Positions 8,144 through 16,975 of a stretch of 64,000 nucleotides of DNA are shown here, in pieces. Where the stretch lies: assembly GCF_039536325.1 (NCBI RefSeq), contig NZ_BAAAYO010000007.1, positions 116,986-180,985 of the forward strand, in the 5' to 3' direction. The notes below the pieces were generated by a model that was not told where the DNA came from, did no database searches, and was given only the letters and a program-made list of their open reading frames with translations. A program made the position numbers and the translations under genes. Each line of letters starts with the position of its first letter. Within the stretch, counting starts at the first letter, position 1. This stretch comes from Paenibacillus_AB hodogayensis. Lineage in GTDB: Bacteria; Bacillota; Bacilli; Paenibacillales; NBRC-103111.

Positions 8144-9037
8144 CTATCTCGAGAGCCGCCTCGGCCTCGCGTTCACGAGCAGGATGCTGGCGACGATGAG
8201 CGCCATTCCCGCGAGCAGGTTCACCGTCAGCCGTTCGTTCAGGAACAGGACGCTGCAGATGATGGACACGACCGGGATGAGGAAGGTGAACGATCCGACC
8301 TTCGACGCCTCGCCCGAGGCGATCAGCTTGAAGTAGACGAGCCAGCCCAGGGCGATGACGAAGACGGAAATGAACAGCGTGTCATACAGGAATGCCCCGG
8401 TCCATCGGACCTCCGACCAGCTCTCCACAGTCGAGCCATACGCCGTCATGACGCCGCCGCCGATCAGGATCTGCATAGCGGTCAACCACAACGAGTCGAC
8501 CTTGGCCGATTGGCGCTTGATGTAGACAGTCCCGAGAGCCCAACTTAGCGCGGATGCCAAGGCCAGCAGGATGCCGATGAAGGAAACGCCTCCCGTCAAT
8601 CCGCCGATGCTCATCGCGGCCACTCCGGCGAAGCCGAGCAGCAAGCCGATCATTTTCCGGGTGTACATCTTCTCCCCAAGCCACATCCAAGCAAACAAGC
8701 CGAGCAGCACCGGCTGCAGGAATACGATGGCCGAGAACAAGCCGGCGGGCATGTATTGAAGGCCGACGGTTTGGAAGCCGTAGTAGAAAACGATGCTTAG
8801 AAAGGCCGAGCACAAATAATACGGCCATGTCTCCCGAAACCGAAGCTTCCTCCAGCGAGGAAGCGCGACGACGAGGAGCAGAGTCCCGCCGATCAGCGTT
8901 CGAAGGCCGGCGAACAGAAGCGGCGGCGAGAATTCCAGCGCGTATTTCGTCAAAGGCCAATTGATCCCCCACATCAGTATCAGGAACAATAAATAGAATA
9001 GGAGTTGCTTACGGGATAGTGCTGCAGCTTCTGACAT
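8144..9037 (-). CDS. EamA/DMT-family exporter
   Basis: 297 residues with about ten hydrophobic helices and two EamA repeats; the start MSEAAALSRKQLLFYLLFL and internal motifs such as NWPLTKYALEFSPPLLFAGLR and LVYFKLIASGEASKVGSFTFL fit the RhaT/YdcZ/EamA permease group that exports amino acids or metabolites. Start codon ATG 9037 has an AAGGAG-like site. It is divergent from a LysR-type regulator whose start is about 100 bp away, the classic arrangement in which the regulator controls the exporter. The substrate cannot be told from sequence. Confidence 0.88.
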   Translation of the reverse strand: MSEAAALSRKQLLFYLLFLILMWGINWPLTKYALEFSPPLLFAGLRTLIGGTLLLVVALPRWRKLRFRETWPYYLCSAFLSIVFYYGFQTVGLQYMPAGLFSAIVFLQPVLLGLFAWMWLGEKMYTRKMIGLLLGFAGVAAMSIGGLTGGVSFIGILLALASALSWALGTVYIKRQSAKVDSLWLTAMQILIGGGVMTAYGSTVESWSEVRWTGAFLYDTLFISVFVIALGWLVYFKLIASGEASKVGSFTFLIPVVSIICSVLFLNERLTVNLLAGMALIVASILLVNARPRRLSR

Positions 9038-9135
9038 AAGAGGTTTCTCCTTGTTAAAGAGTCAAACTGAATGATACACTATTTCCTGACATGATGAAAA
9101 TAAATGTTTCTTATGGGGGGCATATCATTCACGTT

Positions 9136-10050
9136 ATGACCAATACGCAAATCAAGCTGTTCGTCAAAATCGCGGAGACGGGAAGTTTTACGAAAGCGGG
9201 CCTTGAGCTGAATATGACGCAGCCGGCGGTCAGTCGCGCGATCTCATCGCTGGAATCGGAGCTGGATGTTCCTTTGCTTCTCCGCGATCGCCGCAGCGGC
9301 GTGCAAGTAACCGAAGCGGGCAAGCGCATTCTCCTGCTGTTCCGTGAAATTCTCGGCACGTTCGCCAAGATAGATCAAGCCGTGGCCGACGAAAAAGGGC
9401 TTCAGGTCGGCACGATCCGCGTCGGGGCTTTTCCCGTGGCCGCCGCCCACTTCCTTCCGCGGATTATTGGCGACATTGCCAAGAAGCATCCGGGCATCGA
9501 GTTCGAGCTGCACGAAGGGAACATCGACGAGCTGAGAAGCTGGCTGGAGTCGAGGGTAATCGACGTAGCGTTTCTCATTCCGCCGGATGGAGACTGGGAG
9601 ACGGTTCCACTCTATCGCGAGAATATGTTCGCGGTGCTTCGCGAGGATCATCCGTTAAGCAGCTTACCCGTCATCCCCGTCAAACGGCTGTCTATGGAGC
9701 CTATCATTATGTGCAAAGCGGGATACGAGTCGCCCATCGTCGACCTGTTCGAGCGGGCGGAAGCCCACTTGCAATCGAAATACATCGTTCAGAGCGTCAA
9801 TATGGCTCTCCACATGGCAGAGGAAGGCCTCGGCTTTCCGATACTTTCCGAGCTCGCGCTGAAGACGCTCCCTTCCCGGCTTGTCAAGCGGGAGCTTGAT
9901 CCTGAAGCCTATCGCGACATTCGGCTCGCGGTGCCTTCCATCGCTGAATCCTCCCACGCGGTCAAGCTGTTTATCCGGACCACGCTCGACTTGTTCCCGC
10001 CGCACGGCTTGCCGGGCTCCAACGATCCGAATGGTAAAGGTGGAACGTAG
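9136..10050 (+). CDS. LysR-family transcriptional regulator
   Basis: About 304 residues. The N-terminal winged HTH reads KLFVKIAETGSFTKAGLELN then MTQPAVSRAISSLESELDV, followed by a substrate-binding domain beginning IRVGAFPVAAAHFLPRIIGD. The start is uncertain: ATG 9136 gives the usual family N-terminus but its GGGGGG site is 15 bases away; ATG 9091/9094 would add 15 residues with no clear site. It probably regulates the divergent DMT exporter. The C-terminus past LFPP is variable and unremarkable. Confidence 0.88.
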   Translation: MTNTQIKLFVKIAETGSFTKAGLELNMTQPAVSRAISSLESELDVPLLLRDRRSGVQVTEAGKRILLLFREILGTFAKIDQAVADEKGLQVGTIRVGAFPVAAAHFLPRIIGDIAKKHPGIEFELHEGNIDELRSWLESRVIDVAFLIPPDGDWETVPLYRENMFAVLREDHPLSSLPVIPVKRLSMEPIIMCKAGYESPIVDLFERAEAHLQSKYIVQSVNMALHMAEEGLGFPILSELALKTLPSRLVKRELDPEAYRDIRLAVPSIAESSHAVKLFIRTTLDLFPPHGLPGSNDPNGKGGT

Positions 10051-10118
10051 AGCGATGACGCGTATCCGTGTCCTCCCTTGTCGCGGTAGGAATTGAAAGC
10101 CCAGTTTCGAAATGGAGT

Positions 10119-10490
10119 TTAGTCGGTATTCCGTGTCCAGGAGAGAATATGCTGGCCAAAATAGCTCCCGATCTTTTCGACCTCCGTCATGACGCGTTTG
10201 ATCTTATCCTCCTCCAGAAACCAGTTGTCTTTCGTAATTCCAGTCCGATCAATTACGGGAACGCCTAGAGACAGTCCTATATCGCGCAAAAACTCCCATT
10301 CCGTCGTTTTCACATGAGGAGTGGCACCGCCCGATGGCAGAAGAATAGGAGCCAGTTTGCAATGGTACAGCGCGGCGGCTTTTTCCATCAATTGAGGTTG
10401 ACTTGCTCCGGGGATCAGTATGACATCAGCAGGTTCTATTACGGTTTCGACAAAGATAAGCTGCGTAATGCAATCGAACGGATTTGACAT
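10119..10490 (-). pseudogene. YdcF/DUF218-family protein with internal in-frame deletion
   Basis: The 123-residue frame begins like full-length DUF218 (YdcF) proteins, with DVILIPGASQPQLMEKAAAL and LLPSGGATPHVKTTEWEFL, and ends like them, with TGITKDNWFLEEDKIKRVM and EVEKIGSYFG. As I recall the family, 80 to 100 residues (the region with N-x-x-E-N and KAFHARR-type motifs) should lie between LGVP and VIDRTGI, but here the two ends are fused without a gap. The loss is in frame, so a short product may be made, but half of the active-site fold is missing. Start ATG 10490 has GGAGGG upstream. Confidence 0.6.
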
Positions 10491-10584
10491 TGGAACGCCC
10501 TCCCTTTAGAAGCTTCTTCTGGTAACTTACCATAACCTTGTGCTGCGATGTATGGGTATATCCTGATGAAACGATGATAGGGGC

Positions 10585-10860
10585 GAAAACGACACGGGCT
10601 TCTATATCTCGGAGGAGAAGACGGCTATCATTTACGGCTTCGCAGAGGGGCGCTCCTCTTCACTGCATGTGCTCGACAGCGACGAAATGGGGAAGAGTTG
10701 GAAGGATAACGCCATTCCGGGATCAGCGGGGTATGACGCCAAAGCGAATCCCGCTATTGCTCAGCAAGGAAGCCAATGTAACCGGTACTGTATAGATCAA
10801 GAGCAGCTCCGATAACGGCCGGACATGGGCTTTTGACGAATTGTCCGGAAACTGTTTCGG
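10585..10860 (+). pseudogene. remnant of a BNR/beta-propeller protein gene
   Basis: Frame 1 from 10585 reads GFYISEEKTAIIYGFAEGRS, then SLHVLDSDEMGKSWKDNAIP, which is a photosynthesis-assembly/BNR propeller blade pattern (S-x-D-x-G-x-S/T-W). It stops at 10815. Frame 2 at 10802-10840 gives a second blade, SSDNGRTWAFDELSGN. No start, signal peptide or continuous frame is left, and stops lie upstream in the same frame. It is best read as a decayed gene fragment with at least one frameshift. Confidence 0.5.
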
Positions 10861-10934
10861 GCAGGCAGGGATTGCCATGTTCGGGTTTAACTTTATAAGG
10901 ATAACAATCCGGCAGAGCGCCATTGGGGGGAACT

Positions 10935-11891
10935 ATGAACGAGATCAAGGAAATCGTGCAGCGGCACTACGGGCTGAAAGTGTCGCACCTTTCTCCGCAG
11001 AAGGGCGGCTGGGCGGCTCTGGCCTACAAAGTCATTGCCGAAGGCCAAACCTATTTTTTGAAGATATACGAGAAAAGCAGGGCGTCCACGCCGAAATGGA
11101 CCGCGCTGATCGACGATTACGTTCCGCTGCTGCTATGGCTCCAAGAGCATAGTGCGTTACAAGGAAAAATTCCCGAGCCGCTTCCAACTAAAAGCGGCGG
11201 GTACCGGTGCGAGAACGAAGAAGGGATTTTTTTGCTTTATGCTTATATAGAAGGGGATACGATCGGGCCGGCAGAGTTAACGGACGATCAAGTGGCGCAA
11301 TTGGCGGACATTGTCGCAGAGCTTCATGCTTACGGGGAAGAAGTACCGGTACCTGCAAAGCGGATAAAAGAGGATTTTGCGGTTCCCTTTCTTGAGCCGC
11401 TCAAGCAGGTTCTGGACGGAAGATACCCGAATGTCCCGACGGACGTCGCCGAAGTCTTGCGCTCCTATGTCCGGCCGTTGTCCGCCCTGATCGATACCGT
11501 CGACCGATTGTCTCGCGAGTGGAAGGACCAGCCTTTACGATACGCATTGTGCCACACCGACCTGCATAACTGGAACCTCATGGTATCCGACGGGAAGCTG
11601 ATCCTGATCGACTGGGAAGGATTGCGGCTCGCGCCGGTGGAGGCCGATTTGATGTTTGTGGCGGACGAGCCGTACATTGAGGCTTTTCTGGGCGCGTATC
11701 GCCGGCGTCATCCCGAATTTGCGCTCAACCCGCATCTTTTGCAGTTTTATCAGGGCCGGCGCCGGCTGGAGGATATATGGGAGTGGAGCGAGCAGTTGAT
11801 CCACGACCCCCAACAGGCGCATGAACGGGCGGATGCTTTGAACAGCCTGGTCAAGGAGCTGCAAGAAATGCCGCTCCCGCTTCGTAACTGA
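10935..11891 (+). CDS. aminoglycoside phosphotransferase-fold kinase
   Basis: 318 residues from ATG 10935, which has GGGGGG five bases upstream. The protein-kinase-like APH fold is shown by the catalytic loop CHTDLHNWNLM (D209, N214) and the metal-binding IDWEG (D226). The N-terminal lobe YKVIAEGQTYFLKIYEK carries the nucleotide-binding strand lysine. Members phosphorylate small molecules such as aminoglycosides, choline, homoserine or spectinomycin; the substrate here is unknown. It is monocistronic, ending at a bidirectional hairpin. Confidence 0.85.
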   Translation: MNEIKEIVQRHYGLKVSHLSPQKGGWAALAYKVIAEGQTYFLKIYEKSRASTPKWTALIDDYVPLLLWLQEHSALQGKIPEPLPTKSGGYRCENEEGIFLLYAYIEGDTIGPAELTDDQVAQLADIVAELHAYGEEVPVPAKRIKEDFAVPFLEPLKQVLDGRYPNVPTDVAEVLRSYVRPLSALIDTVDRLSREWKDQPLRYALCHTDLHNWNLMVSDGKLILIDWEGLRLAPVEADLMFVADEPYIEAFLGAYRRRHPEFALNPHLLQFYQGRRRLEDIWEWSEQLIHDPQQAHERADALNSLVKELQEMPLPLRN

Positions 11892-11915
11892 CGGAGGGAG
11901 AGTAAGGCCGCAGCA

Positions 11916-11967
11916 ATAGCCGAGCGATGTTCGGGATAACGTTCCCGGGAATCGTTCGGCTATTTGG
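11916..11967. terminator. bidirectional terminator hairpin between convergent genes
   Basis: Arms ATAGCCGAGCGAT (11916-11928) and ATCGTTCGGCTAT (11951-11963), 12 of 13 bases matched with a wobble, followed by a short T run. It separates the convergent phosphotransferase and LysR genes. Confidence 0.7.
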
Positions 11968-11984
11968 CATTCAGGGCGTTCGCG

Positions 11985-12935
11985 CTAAACCTGCGATCGC
12001 ACCTTCCGGGTGAACGAGAGGGCGTTCTCGATCGAGTCGTGCAGCATGTCCACGAACCGTTCCGCTTCCGCGCTCAGATGGCGGTTCTTCAGCTTGATCC
12101 AGCCCAGCTTCATCCTGTCGCCGTAGTCCTCCAGAGGAATGGACATCATGCGCCCGTCCATGAACTCCTCTACCAGAAGTCCGCTTCCGGTGGAGACGGC
12201 GTCGGTATTGCATACGATGTTCACCGCTGTCGCCCGGTCGTTCACCACGATCACTTTATCGGGGTGACGGTCGGCAATGAAATTGAATTCTTCCGAGAAA
12301 TCGATCGATTCCCCTTGCTTGTGCTCGAACGCCATATAAATGTAGCGGGCGAGTTCCTCTGCTTTTACCGAAGCTTTGCCGGACAACGGATGTCCCTTTC
12401 GAACGTAAACGCATGGCTGGATTTTCTTGATCAGATGAAATTCCATGCTCCGCGCTTGCAAAAATCGCTTGATGATTTTCTCGGTCGCATTGGAGGTGAA
12501 AATAACGCCCAGATCGGAAACCGCCGTGTACACATCGTCGATCACTTTGTCCATGCTCGTTTCCCGGATCGTCAGATTAAACCGGGGATCGCGAATCTCG
12601 TTCACGAGCCGCACGAAGGCGTCGACTGCAAACGGATATCGCTGCGTCGAAACCGAAAACTGCAGCTCCGGCTCTACCTGCTTGGACGCGTACACACTCT
12701 CGATGTACGCATGGCGCTCGATCAGCGAGTTGGCGTAGCTGAGAAATTGTCGCCCTTCCGGCGTTAATTCCACCCCTTGGTTGCTCCGCTTGAAGAGGGT
12801 AATATGCAGCTCCGACTCCAGCTCTTTGATGGCGCTGCTGATGCTGGACTGGGAGACGAACAGTTTGCTGGCCGCCCGGTTGATCGAACGGCACCGAGCC
12901 ACTTCCGCCGCATATTTCATTTGTTGAAGCGTCAT
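11985..12935 (-). CDS. LysR-family transcriptional regulator (CysB/CynR-like)
   Basis: 316 residues from ATG 12935, which has AGGGGGAC nine bases upstream; the open frame beyond it is not used. The HTH region reads MTLQQMKYAAEVARCRSINR then AASKLFVSQSSISSAIKELE, and the effector domain begins LQFSVSTQRYPFAVDAFVRL. It is divergent from the APC permease gene, and a perfect palindrome lies between them. Autoregulation and activation of the permease are the expected roles. A small ligand such as an amino acid is likely, by analogy only. Confidence 0.9.
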   Translation of the reverse strand: MTLQQMKYAAEVARCRSINRAASKLFVSQSSISSAIKELESELHITLFKRSNQGVELTPEGRQFLSYANSLIERHAYIESVYASKQVEPELQFSVSTQRYPFAVDAFVRLVNEIRDPRFNLTIRETSMDKVIDDVYTAVSDLGVIFTSNATEKIIKRFLQARSMEFHLIKKIQPCVYVRKGHPLSGKASVKAEELARYIYMAFEHKQGESIDFSEEFNFIADRHPDKVIVVNDRATAVNIVCNTDAVSTGSGLLVEEFMDGRMMSIPLEDYGDRMKLGWIKLKNRHLSAEAERFVDMLHDSIENALSFTRKVRSQV

Positions 12936-12998
12936 GCTTGAGTCCCCCCTGCGAATCGTTAGCTCTATCTTAGCGAGTTCGGGAGACCGGATCAATTG

Positions 12999-13019
12999 GT
13001 TATCGGTAAAACCGATAAC
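12999..13019. promoter_or_regulatory. palindromic operator for the LysR regulator
   Basis: GTTATCGGT-AAA-ACCGATAAC is a perfect inverted repeat containing the T-N11-A LysR motif ATCGGTAAAACCGAT. It is 64 bp upstream of the regulator start and about 45 bp upstream of a TATAAT -10 box (13063-13068) for the divergent permease, which lacks a good -35 box, as expected of an activated promoter. Confidence 0.7.
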
Positions 13020-13128
13020 GAACGGGCTATTTCTTGTTGTATCGCGCCAGGTGCGAACGAGGTATAATGCTTGAATGTACGGCTTTATGGAAAAGGAAGC
13101 CAAGCTTCGCGCAGGGGGACGTCATACA

Positions 13129-14364
13129 ATGAGATCGGATAAAATGGGGCCAGTCGCCCTGAGCGGCTTGATCATCGGCCCCGTCCTGGGATCGGGGATA
13201 TTCATTCTGCCACCGATTGTATACGGCATTGCCGGCGATTGGGCCATTTTGGCCTGGATTGCCATTATCGTCATCAGCTGTCTCGTCGCGTTTCTGTTCG
13301 GGTTTCTCAGCATGCAATTCCCGGGCGACGGAGGCACGACCAATGCCATCGAGCATGTATTCGGCGTTTACGTGAAGCGTCTGGCGGCGTTTTATCTCAT
13401 TATTGGCGTAACGTTCGGAGCGTCCGCGGTGTTGTTGACGGCCGGGCAATATATGGAGAAGCTGAGCGGGATTTCGGCGCTCACGGTCAGTTATATCGTT
13501 TTGCCGGTCTGCATAGCACTGCTGCTGGCTCGCATCGATCTGCTTGGCAAGCTTGCGTTTGCCATGTCCATCTTGTGCGCTGTCGTGTTATTCGCGGGCG
13601 GCGTCAAGAGCCTGCTGGACTACCCGAAGCCGATGGTCATAACCGGCAGCTTCGATCTTGGCGATTTCAGCTATGCGCTCTTGTTGTTGTTTTGGGCTAT
13701 TTTTGGCTGGGAGGTTATCGGCAACTACAGCGCCGATGTCATCGAGCCCAAGAAAACGATCGCGAAAGCGATCCTTATCAGCATGGCGGCGATTTCGCTG
13801 GTCTATCTCGTAGTCGCGGCGGCGATTCAGTGGACCGATCTAAGCGAAGTGTGGAAGGGCGAATTGACCGTCACGGCCGTCGTTTACACGCTGTTCGGCC
13901 ATTGGAGCCATCTTGTCATTGCGCTTTTGGCCTTGTTTTTGTGCTGTTCGACTTATTTTTTGTATGTCGGAGGCATATCGAGGCTGGTGGCCTCATTAGC
14001 GAAGGAGAAGGTGCTCCCGCAGCTGCTTGGCAAACGCACCAAAACCAACGTTCCTTTTGCGGCGGTTATCGTTATTTTTATATTGAATTTCTTCGTTCTT
14101 CTGCTCGTACAGGCAGACGTATTTCATTTGGAAAAGCTTGTGGCGTTCGCGAACAGTTTCTTGACGATACATACGCTGATCGGCATCGGGGCGGGAATCG
14201 TGCTCGTCCGCAACATGTTCATCCGGATAAGCGGCCTCTTGCTCGCCATCGTTTTCATCGCCATGCTGTTGCTTCATTCCTCGATCGCGACGCTGCTTCT
14301 CATGGGTATTTTGGCTTTCTATTATGGGTGCAGGCAGTGGGCTGCAAACCGGAGCCGGCGCTAG
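13129..14364 (+). CDS. APC-family amino acid permease
   Basis: 411 residues from ATG 13129. This start is preferred over upstream ATGs at 13075 and 13087 because AGGGGGAC precedes it and the -10 box at 13063-13068 would place transcription start at about 13075. About 12 hydrophobic helices are visible; the first carries the APC signature GLIIGPVLGSGIFILPP. Family members exchange or take up amino acids or polyamines across the cytoplasmic membrane. It is probably controlled by the divergent LysR protein through the palindrome at 12999-13019. Confidence 0.88.
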   Translation: MRSDKMGPVALSGLIIGPVLGSGIFILPPIVYGIAGDWAILAWIAIIVISCLVAFLFGFLSMQFPGDGGTTNAIEHVFGVYVKRLAAFYLIIGVTFGASAVLLTAGQYMEKLSGISALTVSYIVLPVCIALLLARIDLLGKLAFAMSILCAVVLFAGGVKSLLDYPKPMVITGSFDLGDFSYALLLLFWAIFGWEVIGNYSADVIEPKKTIAKAILISMAAISLVYLVVAAAIQWTDLSEVWKGELTVTAVVYTLFGHWSHLVIALLALFLCCSTYFLYVGGISRLVASLAKEKVLPQLLGKRTKTNVPFAAVIVIFILNFFVLLLVQADVFHLEKLVAFANSFLTIHTLIGIGAGIVLVRNMFIRISGLLLAIVFIAMLLLHSSIATLLLMGILAFYYGCRQWAANRSRR

Positions 14365-14623
14365 AGAGGGGAGAGAGAGTCCAGGGGGAAGGAACGGAAG
14401 AGGGAAGCTCGATATCAAAAAGGTGTACTATCAAATGGCGTACAGATGGGGTAACCCATTTTGCACGCCGTTTTTGTTTTCAAGATTTATATATTTCCCG
14501 TAAAACTCGATAAGCTCGTTCCTGATCTTTGGTGTGCTTGAGTTTAAAATCAGACGGCATCGGGTACTTAACTTGTAGTGAATACAGTCTAATGAAATGG
14601 ACTCGACGAGGAGGTTGCCTGCT

Positions 14624-15166
14624 TTGAAGGAAGAAAACAAAGTCAAAACGACCGAAATGGACGAATCGTTAATCATTGAAGAGATCGATCCGGACGAGCT
14701 TAGCAGCGAACATATCAAAAGAGTTCAGTACATGGTTAAGGAATACAAGGGCAGTATTAAAAGCCAACTCGATATTGAAGATAACAAGCGTATCAAATGG
14801 TCGGAGCGTCTGGCGGATCAAGTGGCATCCTTCGGGGGAAGCTGGACCTTTATTATATGGATGGCTGTTTTCCTTGCCTCGTGGATTGTGTGGAATATGC
14901 TCAGCTTCACTTTTCATTTTGACCCGGAGCCGTTTATTTTGCTTAATCTGATTTTATCTTTCACGGCAGGGTTTCAAGCCCCGATTATTTTGATGAGCCA
15001 GAACAGGCAGCAGAAAAAAGACAAGCAGGATGCCATTATGGATTTTGCGATCAATTTCAAGGCCGAGGAAGAAAACAGAGAGCTCCAGCAGGCCGTTCGC
15101 CGTATGGAAGAGAAGCTCATCCGTCTGGAACATCTGCTCGTTCGCGAGGAGAAAAGCAGACGGTGA
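14624..15166 (+). CDS. DUF1003 membrane protein
   Basis: 180 residues if TTG 14624 is used; GAGGAGG ends nine bases upstream, while ATG 14597 in the same frame has no site. The core WSERLADQVASFGGSWTFII plus two transmembrane helices (about residues 75-95 and 105-130) and MSQNRQQKKDK matches the DUF1003 family. The C-terminus (about 140-180) is a charged coiled coil. Function is unknown in the family; it is single and not clearly linked with neighbours. Confidence 0.85.
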   Translation: MKEENKVKTTEMDESLIIEEIDPDELSSEHIKRVQYMVKEYKGSIKSQLDIEDNKRIKWSERLADQVASFGGSWTFIIWMAVFLASWIVWNMLSFTFHFDPEPFILLNLILSFTAGFQAPIILMSQNRQQKKDKQDAIMDFAINFKAEEENRELQQAVRRMEEKLIRLEHLLVREEKSRR

Positions 15167-15324
15167 AGTTTGCCCTGATGCCAGTTAATCAAGAACGACG
15201 TTCTCTTCTTCCTGCCGGCCAAAGCGGTACGCATTTACCGATCATTATCAAAAACGCAGCATAGCGAAATACCCAATAGGTTATTCTATACCCGATGGAA
15301 TCTATTTCAGGGAGGAACAAGATC

Positions 15325-15843
15325 ATGGGTATTTTGAGCGGAAATCCTAAGCACGAGCCGCTGCATGAGGGCGAAGTCTTTTTTTTGTGGAGCATGTCGT
15401 CGAACGCCAAAAACGCGGTCTCCTGCTACCAGACATATTTGAATCATGCCGGCGATAAGGAGCTCGTCAAGCTGCTGGAGGATTTGGCCGATCAAGCCAG
15501 GAAGGAGCATCAGGATTGCGACCGGCTGCTTGTCGATAACGGGATCGTCCCGTCCCCTACATTGCCGGAGAAGCCCAGGGCGAACCCGGAAGCCATTCCG
15601 GTCGGAGCCCGCTTCACCGACGCGGAGATCGCCACCGTCATCTCCACGGATCACGCGGTCGGTCTCGCCGCCTGCAGCCAAGCCATGGGCTCCAGCATGC
15701 GCGAGGACGTCGGCGCGCTGTTTGCCAAATTTCATGCCGCCAAGGCCATAATCGGTCTGCGACTGCTCCGATTGAACAAAAATAAGGGATGGATGACGCC
15801 GCCTCCGCTTAACCGGCAGCAATTTGAGCCGGTGGAAGCATAA
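15325..15843 (+). CDS. DUF3231 family protein
   Basis: 172 residues from ATG 15325 with GGAGGAAC upstream. It begins MGILSGNPKHEPLHEGEVFF and contains IPVGARFTDAEIATVISTD, LAACSQAMGSSMREDVGALF and a C-terminal LNKNKGWMTPPPL, all marks of DUF3231, a helical-bundle family of Bacillales distantly related to CotF-type coat proteins. The molecular role is not known. It is followed by a terminator and looks monocistronic. Confidence 0.85.
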   Translation: MGILSGNPKHEPLHEGEVFFLWSMSSNAKNAVSCYQTYLNHAGDKELVKLLEDLADQARKEHQDCDRLLVDNGIVPSPTLPEKPRANPEAIPVGARFTDAEIATVISTDHAVGLAACSQAMGSSMREDVGALFAKFHAAKAIIGLRLLRLNKNKGWMTPPPLNRQQFEPVEA

Positions 15844-15876
15844 GGCGGACCGACGCTTCTATAGGATTTGGGCAAG

Positions 15877-15914
15877 GGCCTTCCAAACGCGCAAGCTTTG
15901 GAAGGTCCAGTTTT
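15877..15914 (+). terminator. rho-independent terminator
   Basis: Arms CCTTCCAAA (15879-15887) and TTTGGAAGG (15897-15905), flanked by GG and TCC and followed by AGTTTT; it ends the DUF3231 transcript. Confidence 0.75.
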
Positions 15915-16003
15915 ACAAAATCTGGACTTCTCGTTAATACTGCGATAACAATACCCCATTATGCTAAATAACAGGAACAAGTCTAGGAAGGAACGATGGA
16001 CTC

Positions 16004-16597
16004 GTGACACTACTTCATCGTATCGGGCAAAAACCGATTATTGCGGCCATTCGCGAGCCGGACGATGTACAGCTGGCGATCGAAAGTCAGGTGGACCATC
16101 TCTTTTTCATGGGCGGAACGGTTCATGACATCATTCATGCCGTGCGAATCGCCAAGAAAGCGGGAAAAGGCACCTTCGTCCATCTCGATCTGATCCGCGG
16201 CTTGTCCAGCACGGACAAGGAAGCGGTCAGTTTTATCGCCGAATACGTCGGTGCGGACGGAATCGTCTCTCCCAAGAGCCATCAAATCAAGGAAGCGAAG
16301 AAGATCGGCTTGTACGGTGTGCTTCACCTGTTCGTCCTCGATTCCTTGGCGCTCGAGAACGGGCTGCGGCTGGCGAATTCGCTGCTGCCGGACGCGATTG
16401 AGCTGATGCCGGGCGTTGTTCCCAAAGTGATTCGGCAGTTCGCCGATACGCTCGACCGGGTTCCGATCATCGCCAGCGGGCTGATCCAGACCGTGGAAGA
16501 AGCGGCCGAAAGTTTGCAGGCGGGCGCCACTTGTTTGTCCGTAAGCAGCAAGACGTTATGGAACGCAACGTTTACCGATTTTCCCCAAATTGCATAA
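16004..16597 (+). CDS. glpP: glycerol-3-phosphate responsive antiterminator GlpP
   Basis: 197 residues from GTG 16004 (AAGGAACG upstream). The TIM-barrel motifs KPIIAAIREPDDV, HLFFMGGTVHDI, FVHLDLIRGLSSTDKEAV and PDAIELMPGVVPKVI are those of GlpP. In Bacillus, GlpP bound to glycerol-3-phosphate acts on an inverted repeat in glp leader RNAs and lets transcription pass a terminator. Exactly such a long hairpin with a T tract follows 35 bases after its stop, in front of an UgpABE-like transport operon, which suggests that GlpP controls that operon in cis. Confidence 0.95.
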   Translation: MTLLHRIGQKPIIAAIREPDDVQLAIESQVDHLFFMGGTVHDIIHAVRIAKKAGKGTFVHLDLIRGLSSTDKEAVSFIAEYVGADGIVSPKSHQIKEAKKIGLYGVLHLFVLDSLALENGLRLANSLLPDAIELMPGVVPKVIRQFADTLDRVPIIASGLIQTVEEAAESLQAGATCLSVSSKTLWNATFTDFPQIA

Positions 16598-16632
16598 TCC
16601 GACCGAAATTCGGTTGCTCGGAGTGATGACGA

Positions 16633-16696
16633 AGAGAAAGCTCCCGACAACGATAGGCGCAAGCGCCTGTTTGTTGACGGACTTTCTCTTTTTTTG
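16633..16696 (+). promoter_or_regulatory. long leader terminator, probable GlpP target
   Basis: AGAGAAAG (16633-16640) pairs with CTTTCTCT (16682-16689); inside are CAAC/GTTG and an AGGCGC-AA-GCGCCT stem, and ten T residues end it (16686-16695). A 64-base interrupted stem with a long T tract between glpP and a transporter operon is the layout of GlpP-controlled leaders. It also serves as the glpP terminator. Confidence 0.7.
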
Positions 16697-16734
16697 TTGT
16701 CCCGGCAACAGCCAACTAAGGAGGAATCAGCACT

Positions 16735-16866
16735 ATGAAACCATTGCTGCAAGCACGGCATGCATGGCAATTGGGTCGTCGACCGCCCGAACCGCCGCGC
16801 AGGCGAGCATTTCGGGGAGCGGATGAGGACGATGGGAGAGGCCGTACGGCGGGAGACGATCCATGA
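16735..16866 (+). other. unassigned leader cistron or decayed first gene
   Basis: ATG 16735 has a very good AAGGAGG site, but its frame ends after 43 residues (MKPLLQARHAWQ...), rich in R and P and like no family I know. The other two frames stay open in parts of 16760-16975; one ends in IRDESAEAIGRLNMGILEE just before the permease start and looks protein-like. Either a small leader cistron is translated here or the first gene of the operon has decayed through frameshifts. Confidence 0.3.
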
Positions 16867-16975
16867 CGCGGCCCGCAAGCAAGACTGGACGGGTGCCCGC
16901 CGGACAGCCTGCGGTACGGATTCGGGACGAGTCTGCCGAGGCGATTGGGCGCTTGAATATGGGGATATTGGAGGA

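Noticed and set aside
9038..9135. Promoter and LysR box between DMT exporter and LysR gene
   Set aside because: No convincing -35/-10 pair or palindrome could be fixed by eye.
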